DNA from: Gorsachius magnificus
Lineage: Eukaryota; Chordata; Aves; Pelecaniformes; Ardeidae
Direction: 5' to 3'
Length of the DNA: 64,000 nt
Assembly (NCBI GenBank): GCA_034008185.1
Contig: CM067095.1
Coordinates: 2,154,610-2,218,609 of the forward strand
Under the pieces are notes generated by a model. It made no database searches. It saw only the letters and a program-made list of their open reading frames with translations, and was not told the DNA's origin. Position 1 is the stretch's first letter. The number at the start of each line of letters is the position of its first letter. A program made the translations under genes and the position numbers. This document shows, piece after piece, positions 1 through 11,105 of this stretch.

Positions 1-3000
1 ATGAGACGATGCGTTTGTGGCATGGTACAATGAAACGTTCCGTACTGCAACGCGAACTAAAATAAGCCAACAAATTGAGATGAGTAATGCCAAACTTCTT
101 AAAAATCAGCAAAATCTGGAGCAATGGAATCAGAGAGGTTTGAAAGAGCTGGCCAAGGAGTTATTGCTTGTTTCGTTGTTTGGGAAGCGGGTTTGCTTCT
201 TAACTCCTTTTTAAAAGGCTACTTTAAGTTATAGCAGTGTTATTTATTTCCTTGCATGTTAAAACAACCCACGTCATCTTCCAAAGCGTTGGCTTGACAT
301 TGAAGTTGGGCAAAAGAAAAGAAGAGCTGAAATGGGAGTCACTTAATGAAGAAGCAAAATCTAATGAGTGCCAATCGGCACGTGATTATGAAAAGCAGAT
401 TTCATTAAACCAACCTGAGCTTTTTTATGAGATTCCAAAATGAGTTTACCGCCGCGGCGGGGTGTTTGGTTCAGCGGCAGGTGGCATTTTGATGAAGAAG
501 CTGGAACAATATAAAAATCAACGCGGAAGCTGTTCAATCTCTAAACAGCTGCTTCAGACACAGCTGCCCAAATGTCAGGGAAAAGAAGGAATTGCCACCG
601 ACAGGGATGCTCAGGTCGCTAAATAACGAGGGCGAGTCAGGAACGCAGGGAACGTGGTTTTACAGCCAGGGTGATACCGAAGCTCCGGCTAAAAGCGTCC
701 TCCTGGCCTTCAAAGCCATTAATGCAGAGGGCTGGGGAAAGGGGAAACATCTGGTGAGGACAGTGCAGGGGTTCCCCTCTCCTCCCACCCTGGATGCACT
801 TGCACGTCGCCACGCTGCTGCGGCTTCCAACGGGGCTCCGTCCCCCGTGCGGCCAACACGCCCGCTGATGGGTATTTTCCACGCCGCGTTTGTACGCCAG
901 TTGGTGTTCTCCTCCCGGGAAATCAGCGGCAAGCTCTGCAACGGGCAACAACAACAAAAAATAAAAAAAAAAATTAAAAAAAAAAAAAATCACTCACTGG
1001 GACAATCAGACAAGGGAAAGGCTGGAAATTGGGCTGCCCGCCTCATCCGAAAGCCAAAGGCAGGGGAGGGTTTGGGTGAGGGCAGCACAGGGAGATGGCG
1101 GCAGAGACGCTGCCAGCGGTGCCTAGCGTGGGAAATGGCAGCTGAGCTGCAGCAAAGCAGGAGGCCACCCCCAGACCTGGGCTTCTGGGGGGGTTTTTTG
1201 GTAGTGGCCACATGCTGGTTGAACAACACAGGGATTATATACAAACCCCACACTGGGAATGGGGCAGGAGGTGGCCAAGCCCATGTCTGGGCACTGCTGG
1301 GTTTGGGCCCAGATGTTTTCGTCCCACCACATTTCCCCTCCCAGAGAGGGCGCCAGGCTCGCTGAGCCCCACCAGGGCCAGCTCACCCTCTTTTTTACCT
1401 AAATTGCAGGTGTTCAGAAGCCTCCGCCGCGCGTGTGGAGGTTCCCAAGGGCCACCAGGCTCCAGGCATGGGGACACCACTCCCTGGAGATGCAACGACC
1501 ACGGTCCCAGCCCAAACTACGGACCCACTACAGCCCGAAGCTGTCGCTGCCCTCCGTAGGAGATGCCCTGGCTTAGCTCGCTCTCCATCATTGCTAATTA
1601 CTGCAGGGAGCCTTCTGCAGGCACACATGCTCCCCTCCAACGGCATCTCCGAGGGAAGGACGTGCTGAAGCTCAGAGCCACCGAACTGGCCAGCTGCCAC
1701 CCCCACCTCCTTGCAAAGTCCCTTTTGATGCTTTACAACCTTCACCAGGGAGGGGGAAAGTCATTGCTCTGCTCAGCACGGTCGATGCATGAAACTGGGG
1801 GGAACTCCGTGGGGGGTTGGCCGGGGACGCCTTGGGGTAAAAACCGGGGGGAAAACCCCGGGATCAGCCCTGGGGCAGAAGCCACATGACGCATGTGCAG
1901 GGGCTGCCAGGAGGACCCAGGTAGCACGGGGTGGACAGAAAGGCCAGAGTCCTGCCCGGCCTCAGGGTGGCTGAAGGTGACAGGGAGGTTTGGGGGTGGC
2001 AGGAGGAAGGATGGGAGCAGGGAGCTGCAGGGAGCAGCCAGGTTTTAGCACAGAGGGGTGAGCACCCGGCTGAGCCCTGGCATTCGTTTGAAATCTGGTG
2101 CCTTTCTAGCACCCAGGGAGAAGGTTTTCCCCCAAAGGCACCAACATACTTGGGCAACCAAGTCCTGCTCTGCGTTTGCCCCTGCGAGCAGCATTGCAAG
2201 GAGCAAAAAAAGCAGATTTGTTCTTCTGGGCATGCGGAGGCACCTTCCCCCCTGCCCCCCCCCACCCCCCCCAGCCTCAGCTCCTCTGCAAAACCTTCAC
2301 GTCTCCGAGCAGGCGCAGGCGGAGAAGCAAACACTCCTCCCGCCGCTGATGAGCCCTTTTGTACCCAGCCCGCGCGCTCCCTTACCTTTGGGCAGGGATA
2401 ATAGGACAGCCTGAGCCAGGCGGCTGCTGCAAATGTCACCTCTTTGGAGAGGAGGACAGGGGGTGGCCGCCGTGCTGCAGCTCATCAGCACTCTTGTCTG
2501 GAAGGAGCTGGGTGACAGGAGGAGGAATTAATCCTGAAAGCTCAGCTGGTACCATCAATTTTGGGGCCCTGGAGCATCCGCTGCCCCCTGCGCTGTGTGA
2601 GGGCCCTGGGAGCAGCAGGGACCCATCAGCACCCCCGTCCCCGCATCGCCCCTCCCCGGGTCTGCCCAGACACCGATTCCTGCCCCTGTCACAAACTGGG
2701 ATTGATTTCTGCACATCAGCAAGCCTGTTAGTGACAACCTGGGGTCGGTACCTGCTGATGGCTCAGGAACACATCTCCGCCCCATCGTGCTCCCAAACCA
2801 CTACAGCCACAGCCAGCCCGCTCGTGGAGCCCAAACGCTCTCATCTCTCCTCCCTAGAGCCTTCCACTTGGACACCATCCTCCAGTTCATCTCCGGAGGA
2901 GACGCTGCGGCTGTCGGTGGCCCTCCCCCACTTCACCTCTCCTCCTCCTCCAGGCAAAAGCACGAAGGACGCGTGTCTCATCAGGCGCCTGGTCTGATGC

Positions 3001-3701
3001 TCAGAGACACCGAGGCTCCAGAGCGAGGGTGCAAGAAGAACCCGGTTAGATGAGGCCTCCAGAGATGACTCAGGCCAGAGGGAGGACACACGTTATGGGT
3101 CTCCATCCAAGCGTTCTCACTGCAATGACCCATAAATACGCTGTTTGTTTCACCGCTGCTGCATTCCTGTGCTCTGCTTTCACCGGAGGGATGCTCCCAG
3201 GGAGAAGGTGACCTGAAGGCTGCAATACAGCAAGTCCAAGCAGAGGATGTGGCACTGGAGCAGAAAGCTGCGTGAGACTGGCCAGAACAGGCTCCTTGAG
3301 GGGACGGAGAGGCAGCACGTGGGATGTGCCCATGCTGGACCATCCCATGAAGCAGGGGGTCTCGATTCCCAAAAGCAGGAGCATCCTTCCCATTAGCCCT
3401 CATGCCTCTGGATTTGGACCCGGTGGGACACAAGGCAGAGACCAGATGAGCCACACCTCCATCCACCGATCCCTTTTGGACACTTCCAGTGCTTCCCAGT
3501 GACCTCTCCCACCCTCTTCTCTCCTGCTGGAGATTTCTCACAGACCCTGAACAACAAACTCACACCAACAGTCTCCGTCGATGTAAATTAGTTGAAGTTG
3601 TCTTCTATACATAAAGCTTCTTCCAGCAATTAATTAGGCATTTGCCAATTAAATTTTAAATGTCATTTTAGTTTAGTTGAAGGTGGGGGGGAGCTTTCCT
3701 G

Positions 3702-3766
3702 TAAAAAAAACCAAAAAAACCCAAAAACAAACCAAAACCCAAAAAAACCCGAACCAAACCAAAAAT
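3702..3766. repeat. A/C-rich low-complexity tract
   Basis: Runs of A broken by CC or CCC (CCAAAAAAACCC-like units), with no fixed period. It gives a spurious Phe/Trp-rich frame on the other strand. Confidence 0.8.
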
Positions 3767-6618
3767 GTGAAAATGGAAAAGCAAGCAGAGCACTAACAAC
3801 AGGAATGATTAAAGACGAGCTGGCAGCAGGGCCCATAGAAGACACGGCTCTGCAGGCAGCTCAGATCACACCTCTGTCATCCCTAACTAAAAAATAATCC
3901 TCATCACCACATCATTGCAAAGTCAATAACTTTAAGACAGTCGAGAATTACTTCCACCCGCTTCATCATTGCTTATCCCCACCGAAAGCCAGCTGGGGGA
4001 ACTCGCTGGCTGGAGAAAAAGCATTTTGTCTTCGTCTTTCCTCCGGGGGAGGAACCTGACGTGGCAGCCGGAGACCGTAGCTCTTCGGATGGATGGCAAA
4101 TTGTTTTCCCAACCAGATGAGTTCACGGGTAACCGTGACCGGGGAGAGCTTCCATCGCTGGGTGAAATGTGATTTGGTCAGCAAGGTACAAACCCTCTTG
4201 GGACCTGGGCCCAAGAGCCCCATGGGAGTCCATTCCCCATCACCGGTGGGACCCAAGGATGCAGGGTGCCTGGGTGGTGCCCTCTTCCATTCTCTGTTCC
4301 TCATGAGCTACTGAATCAAAGCAGCAACTGCTGTGGATACCACACAGGTACGGCGCAGGGATGGGCCACCACCGTGGTGGAAAACTGAACCAGCTACGGA
4401 GGATAAAGGCGGTTTGGAATCCAGATGAGTACCTAAAGAGGACCCAGCGGCAGACACGGATCAAACCCACGTCCCTCGTATTCATGCTTTGTCACTCATC
4501 AAAAGCTCTCTAGGTCCTGCTAAAGGCAATTAATTAGATTCACCTTCTCAGAGAAGATTGGCACCTTTTTTTATTTTCCAAGAGCAGGGAAGGTAAAGAA
4601 ATAAGAAAAAAAAAAATTAAAAAAAGATCACAAAGCAGCAGTACTTTGACCCAAATTATTTTAAAAGGCGATTATGAAGGATAATCCTCTGAAAAATTAG
4701 GCAATGGCTTTCCCTGGTCTCTGCTCACCTGTTCGAGGGTCCCCGTCGGGCCAATGCCGTGTGGCCCCCCGGGTTGGTGGGGTGCTGGTCTCCCCTTCCC
4801 ACCTGCCCAACCCACGCCATCGCAGCTGCTCCTCAGAGCTGTCACTTCTCCTCCAATTTAAAATAGAAAATGGGTAAAGCACCAATTAAAAAAAAAAAAA
4901 AAAATCAAGCAAGCTGTGGTTTGTCTCGGGTTAAACTGGGGGTTTCAAAGGACGTTACCCCAGTCTGCTGGAAATCAAGAGCAATGAAGCTCTGCAGCGG
5001 TCTCGATGCAACACCTTTGAAATTCCCAGCCTTTCATCCAGGCTCGAGCTGGAAGCACGAGGAACACCAAGGTATGGTTTCATCCCCCCGCTGCCAGGCT
5101 GCCTGCTCAAACAAGGCCACACGCGCTTGTCCATCCCCCCGCCGTCGTTACAGCTCCCAGTTTTTGCCCAGTGGGAGAAAATTTATTAAAATTCAAACAT
5201 TCATTAACAGGATTAAAAAAAAAAAATCACCTGGGTAGACCTGCTGGCCAAAGAGCCTGGCCTCCGGCTGCTGAGCCTGTGCTGCTGGGAGATGCACCCC
5301 ATGCCTGGGAGAGGGGTGGGCTCAGAGATGAGGTCTGGAGCTGACACTCTGAATGTCTTGCTGCCAGCGGTGCTCCCCCGTGAACACCCTCCAGATGCGC
5401 TGCCCTACGCATGCTCGACTGTAGACACCGATGACAGCACAGCGTTGACAGCACCCTTCCACCTCTCTGGGTAAGGGCCATTCCCCACAGCGGAGCTGAT
5501 AAAGGCAATGCCCCAGAAGCCATCAAGTTTCTGATGAGCTTGACCCATGCTATGCGCAAAAACAACCCGCGCTTTTCCCCCCAGGGCCGTTATCCTGATG
5601 ATGACGCACGCAATGGAGGGCCGTTGGCTTGACAGGCTGCTCGGGGCAGTACCTGCCCCGCACCTCGCCCAAGAGAGCCGTCGCCTTAAAGTAAAACCTG
5701 ATCTGAGTGAGGCCGTTTCTGGGAGCGGACGACGTTCTTAGCTCTGCAATGCAGCTCCAGCTGCTTCATAGCAATGGACTCGAGCGGCACGCAGCTCCTC
5801 ACCAATGCAACTGGGGAACCTGCCCTACTCCCAGCGAGTCCTAAATGGGCATCAGCCCTGTCTACAAGCTGCTGTTTGAGGCGGATTTCAGAAGAACCAA
5901 GCATTGTGCATGGGCAAAGCTCAAGGCTGCTCTCAGCAGCATCTCCACTCCGTGAGCTGGAGGAGAGCAAGAGGAGATGCGACTCGGCGTGGCTCCACTT
6001 ATCCATGGCCAGCAAGGAGAAGTTTGCAAACCAAGCCTAAAACCTAGCCTCAGCCCTACAAGAGCTCAGCCAGCATCACCAGAGAACTATCACCCACCCA
6101 GAAAGGCTCAGGCAGCGGGTTGGTGAGGGCAAACCTGCCTCTACAGATCCCATCATAGTGCGAGAGGGCAGCCAGCGAGCCATGCTGGAACGCCACGCTG
6201 ACCTTTACAAACATGATTTCCCCCCCCCACCCCGCCCCATTGCTGCTCTCCAGTCCTGGCCACAGCCAGAGTGGGATATTCATCATCATTTACCATCAGG
6301 ACTGCAGGAGAAGACCTGGGGGCGGGGGGGAGTGGGAGGGGGAGTGGAAGGGCACCATGATCAGGCAGCCACGTTTGGCACCCGCAGTCTCATCTCCGCT
6401 TCCCATTTGTCACTGCGGAAATAATAAGAAAGTGAAGCCGGCTGTAACGATCCGGCCTCTTCCTAAAAATATGCATCGTTGGCAGCAGCTTTATGGCTGC
6501 TGGTTCAAAGGCAAGCCAGCGCAGCCTCTGCTTTCCCGAGCTTCCCGAGGGTCTGTCAGACCAACGCACGGAGGGGATGCATTGCAGCGAGTGGCTCCCC
6601 TGAAGCACAGAGCCCACC

Positions 6619-6674
6619 AGGGCACCCACGGAGAGGGATCCCCCCAGGGCACCCACAGAGAGGGATCCCCCCAG
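6619..6674. repeat. Tandem repeat, 27-bp unit, two copies
   Basis: GGGCACCCACGGAGAGGGAT followed by CCCCCCA occurs twice with a single G/A difference. It is a minisatellite seed in the GC-rich intergenic part. Confidence 0.85.
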
Positions 6675-6736
6675 GACGGGCGCTGCAGGCTGCCGAAGAG
6701 CAAAGCGCTGAATGTCTGCTCCTCCGAACGGGGGAG

Positions 6737-6870
6737 GTTAATTACTGTGATCAAAAATATCCAGAGGGGAAAAATGTTACACCAGATATTAGCAATTAAC
6801 CCAGAAATCTAAACATCACAATTGCTGCAATTAATAGGATCCTACACTTGCGCTAATTACCCGTCTGTGT
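6737..6870. promoter_or_regulatory. Candidate non-coding regulatory element, homeodomain-rich
   Basis: An AT-rich island within GC-rich flanks. It contains four TAATTA/CAATTA-type cores (near 6,738, 6,794, 6,829 and 6,854) and a GATCAAA TCF/LEF-like motif. There is no coding signal. The function is inferred from composition and motif density only. Confidence 0.35.
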
Positions 6871-7559
6871 GAGAGGAGGCTGTGCCAGGAGGAAGGGAGG
6901 GGGCCTGTGGAGCCGCCGGAGTGGCAGATCCTGGCCCCAACTGGGGGTGCTACAGGCAGGTCCCATCCAGAGTCGTGCCAAAATGGAAGTGGCAGGGGCA
7001 ACGGGAAGGCTCGAGGGGCTCTGCTGCCTCCAAAGCCACGCCAGGGTGTTCAAAGCCTCGCACAGAGCTTGTTAAACCTCCAGCAAACCAAACCCGCTGG
7101 TGGTGGCATCGCTGCCTGTCCCCGGAGTGGTGGGGGACATGGTGCTCTGCAAGCGGTGCAGCCGCATGGGCTTTAAACCGGGAGAGGAGCTGATCTTGTA
7201 CCCCGACTCACCCCCGGCACGATCCTCCCTGGATACGGTGGGCTGCAAACTTTGTCTCCACTCCACTTCCCCGCTGGCCAGCGCAGGAGAAGTTACCCCC
7301 TCCCCTTGTTTTAGAGGTGTTGAGAGCACCGGGCAAGGCTGGGTAAACCAAAAACCCAACGCCTTTTCCTTCCTGCCCTCTGAGCCCCGCTCCGGCACGG
7401 CCCCATCCCATCCCCACGGGGAAGCAGAGCTGCCTCTCCTCCTGCCGGCAGGTCTGAGCAGGAGGGAGGATCCTGCTTCCCCCACAGCACTTTTACACCG
7501 TTTTAGAAAGGGGTTCCTCCGCAAATGCTCCCACTAACAGCCACTTTGCTCCTTAAGTA
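6871..7559. other. GC-rich intergenic stretch, nothing recognised
   Basis: Open frames up to 150 codons on both strands overlap each other and resemble no known family. No repeat or motif was identified. Confidence 0.5.
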
Positions 7560-7840
7560 ACCTGTTGGTCCTTACCCCCAGCGTGCAAATCCAGCTATCG
7601 AGGGCAAGGCGATGCAATATAATGGATGCGATGTCAAGAAAAATTAAATCAAATGTCAGGATAAAATTCCAGGGGGGAACATACTTTTATGATTCATAAT
7701 GCCAACCAATTATCCCGGTGACAGGCCGAACGGCAGTATTTTATCATGCCTAGCAGCCTGGAAAGGGAGTTGTGCAAATCAGCTCATAAAAAGATCCTTT
7801 AACAAACTCGGCGGAGGTTGTAATGATCGCTAGCGCTCAC
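7560..7840. promoter_or_regulatory. Candidate conserved non-coding element
   Basis: AT-balanced sequence with motifs such as ATTTAAT-like and CCAATTATCCC blocks, TTTATGATTCATAATG and a GTAATGATCGCTAGCGC run, between GC-rich flanks. It does not look like a repeat and has no long frame. Conservation is suspected, not shown. Confidence 0.3.
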
Positions 7841-10309
7841 TTCATTTTTCAGCACTGGATGACAAAAAAAAGAAACCCCGGCACTTGGCGAGTGCCAGGG
7901 CTGATGTATTCCCAAGAAAAAGCACCTCTGCCGGGGTGCTCTGCTCCCCGCTCTGCCCCATCGGCTCCAGTGCTTGAGATCTCTCCCCTTCTCCCACCAG
8001 GATGGGCACGGCTCAGCCACCCACCCTAAAACCACTACGGATCTTTCCACTTCCAACAGCTGACCTGCCTCAGCGCTACTTGCTTTGGGCACTGCAACAG
8101 AAAACCGAGGTTACGTTTCCATCAGAAATAGGAAGTCATTGAATATCTCCGCCAGGTACAAAACATTGCCCTTGGCCACGACCGCCCCCAAAAATCACAG
8201 CAGCTGACGCGGTGCGGCAGGGGAGCAGCCAGGCACTACGGCCGGGCGCGGCGGCAGACGACGCAGCGCTAATTCAGCCTATGGAGGCCGGGTTTTATTG
8301 TGTTTGTAGGCAACGTTCACCCCCGCTGGCTCATCAGCCGGCGGAGCAGGGCATGCTGGAAGGGCGGCCGGCTGAGAAGCCACCTCGCTGCCACCAACCC
8401 CGGAGGTGACAGCAGAAAGCCCAGGCAGCCTCCAGGTTGGGCTGCCATGCAGGACGCCCTCAAAAACCCCCCCAGATATTGAGGTTTGATGTCAGCAAGC
8501 ACAGCGTTTGCTGCGAAGGAGCAGGGAGGGCTAAGGGGAGTCAAGCCGCCAAAAACCCAACAAAAACATCAGCGTTGCTTTTAATCCCTGGCGCTACCCC
8601 ACTGAAAAGGAAAAGCTCAGGAAGGAAAAAGCTTCCCGGCGCTGGAAGCATTGGTCTTGGGTAGAAACGTTTGCAAGATCACAGCTCCAAGTGTAATCAC
8701 GTGGATTTGTCATTTGGAAGGACCTGCGGAGCTCTTCAGGCTCCAATGTCCTTGGGCGCAGCTGCAGCTCTGCCAGCAAAGGTGCAGGTGCTGGCACGAG
8801 CAATCTCGACATAAACCGAGGGGGATTAACAAACGCCCAGCCCTACAGCCCAGCGCTGCCTCTGTCCTGTGGAAGAAAAAGCTGGGGGTGAAAAACAGCA
8901 GAGTTTTTCTGGCTCAGAAAAAAGGTATTTGGACCAAGAGAGGGAAAGAGAAATTCCACCTCTTAAACCAAACCTGCTGCTAGGGCTCGGACACTCTCAT
9001 GGGCTGCTCTTGCCAAAATGGCCTTTTTTTCCCCTAAAAAAAGCGAAGGGTGTGCTCAGGGCCTCCCCTCTGCGCCAGCGAGCACCCGGGGGGCTCAGGG
9101 CTCTGCCCGTCCCCAAGGGCCCTGCCCAGCTGGGGGGAGATGTGCTGGCAGATGGAGCCGGGTAGACCTTTGCCTGGCCCTTGTTTGTGGTACATGGACC
9201 TTTTCCAAGCAAGCAGGTTAAATATTTGCACCCTGGAGATAAAAAAAAAAAAAAAGAAAAACCAAGCCACTACCAGCCAGGTCCCCGAGGAAGAGGTTTC
9301 TGACTCTTTCCACCCCTGCTAATAACGTATAATTCCTGGCTGGTCCAGGATCATTTGGGAGAGGTGTTTAATTGGTGCTTATTGCGGGAGCTTTCCAGCA
9401 CCCCACCAGGATGGGGCAGCACCAAGCCACGGCCATCACCGCCGGCACCCACGGACACCATCCCAGCTCCCCCGCTGCTCCTGCATCATCACGGCGCTCA
9501 CAACGAAGAGGGATTTATTCACCTGTTTGTTCCCAGCCCATGCCAAAACACGGCGGTGTCTCCCTTACCAAGCCTGGGGAGGGTGGTAAAGCCGTCTCCC
9601 CGGGAGCCCCCATTCCCCACCCGGGATGGCGGCAGAGCCCAGATGGCCACTGGTTGCCCTTCCCACCACCGCCCCAGGAGACTGGGCCAGGAGCATCCCT
9701 CCCGCTTCACAGGGTGACTTCCACCTGGACCGTTCCCCTATGAGAGGCAAAGCCATGACAGCAAGGTATGGAGAGGACAGAGAGGGGTAACACTCTCCAA
9801 AAAAACAGGGGCGAGGCAGTTGTGCTCACAACGCCCTGCTCCGCACCAGGACAGGCACCCCTGTGGCATAAGCCATTTTTTCTGTGGGTTTTAGCAACAG
9901 ACCGGTGCTTTTGGCCATCCACAGACCTCCAGAGGTGCTCCCATCATCACCACCCCAGAGAGATGGCCCTGGGTATCCTTCACACCCCCCCAAACATGCA
10001 TCCGTGCTTGCCAGGGGCTTGCTGGGCTCCAGGGCCACCCGTAGCCACCAGGCAGGAGCCCCAGCATCCCCCATCCGCAGCACGGTCAGGCAGCAAAGGA
10101 GCCCCCGCGGGCAGGTCTGCGTAGGGTTGTGGATGCCGTCCCGCTGCCACATGACACAGCACCCGAACGGCCTTAAAAATAAACTTCCCCTCCTTTCTTC
10201 ACGCGTGATTAAGCTTCCTCCCGAAAGCGCGGCTGCCCGTGCACGCACGTGCACGTACACACACGCACGCTCCCCGCCGCGCCGGCACCGCAGGCAGCAG
10301 CGCACTCAT
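7841..10309. other. GC-rich intergenic stretch, no gene seen
   Basis: It contains overlapping chance frames (up to 159 codons) on both strands, short poly-A runs near 9,240 and a CA/CG-rich alternating tract near 10,235-10,275. No family was recognised. Confidence 0.5.
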
Positions 10310-10470
10310 TATGTTGCAAATAAAGCATTTTTAAAACCTCTCAGAATTTAGCAACAATTGCCATGGATACCAATCACTGAAATCCCTCTGTTACTATGGC
10401 AACCCCTTCCCCATCCTGCCTATTTATCCTGGAACTGACACGCCATTTATCGTGAGTGATAGGAGGAGAA
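10310..10470. promoter_or_regulatory. Candidate regulatory element with RFX X-box
   Basis: GTTACTATGGCAAC at 10,390-10,403 fits the RFX X-box consensus GTHNYYATRRNAAC at every position. A second, imperfect copy (ATTGCCATGGATAC) lies 33 bases before it. The surroundings are AT-rich, with CTATTTATCC and CCATTTATCGTG boxes. Confidence 0.4.
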
Positions 10471-10821
10471 TTCGAAAGCAACCTTCCCCTTAAGAGCACG
10501 GAAGCGTAAAAATCCTCGGTGAGGAAATAACTATTAATAGAGAGAAACCAGCTACAGCGCGCGTTAGCCCCAGACCGATGGCACACGGGGCGCGTTCCGT
10601 GCCCGCGCATCGCTGCCGAGCACCGAGGACAACGCGAGCAAAACGCAGCCTCCGGTGAAAGGGGAGGCAAGCCGGGTCAGTACGGCTCAGTAATGGAAGA
10701 CACAAATGCACACTGGCTTTTTTGCATGTTTAACACACATATAATTAAGACGAGAGCCCGAGGCTTTGTGCTGCAAAGGGCCTGGGGTAAGCGCGCTGCT
10801 GCGTTGGCACGGGGATGCTTT

Positions 10822-11105
10822 AGAATCATAGAATCGCTTTGGTTGGAAAAGACCTTTAAGATCATCGAGTCCAACCTTTAACCTAACCCTGCCATCCCAC
10901 CACTAAACCCTGGCCCTAAGCACCTCATCTATCCTGCTTTTAAATCCCCCCAGGGATGGGGACTCGACCACTTCCCTGGGCAGCCCCTTCCAGAGCCTGA
11001 CAGCCCTTTCGGTGAAGAAGTTTTTCCTAATGTCCAACCTAAACCTGCCCTGGTGCAGCTTCAGACCATTCCCCCTCATCCCATTGCCTGTTCCCAGGGA
11101 GAAGC
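10822..11105 (-). mobile_element. CR1 LINE fragment (3' end, ORF2 C-terminus)
   Basis: The plus strand begins AGAATCATAGAATCGCTTTGG, the complement of the ATTCTATG-type end of avian CR1. Reading the minus strand, the frame at about 10,903-11,100 encodes [19 protein letters not shown] followed by [16 protein letters not shown], the typical C-terminal part of CR1 ORF2. It is 5'-truncated, as most CR1 copies are, and not functional. Confidence 0.92.

Larger units (their letters stand above)
1..6736. other. GC-rich intergenic DNA, no gene seen
   Basis: Several open frames of 60-260 codons exist here on both strands. They show overlapping frames, low-complexity translation (Pro/Ser/Arg/Gly or Lys runs), no recognised domain and no consistent splice structure. 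I see chance frames in GC-rich DNA. The first 600 bases are more AT-rich and also unassigned. Confidence 0.6.

Noticed and set aside
592..1365. 257-codon open frame near the left end
   Set aside because: The translation is low in complexity, includes a Lys run from a poly-A tract, matches no family I know and overlaps frames of similar length on the other strand.
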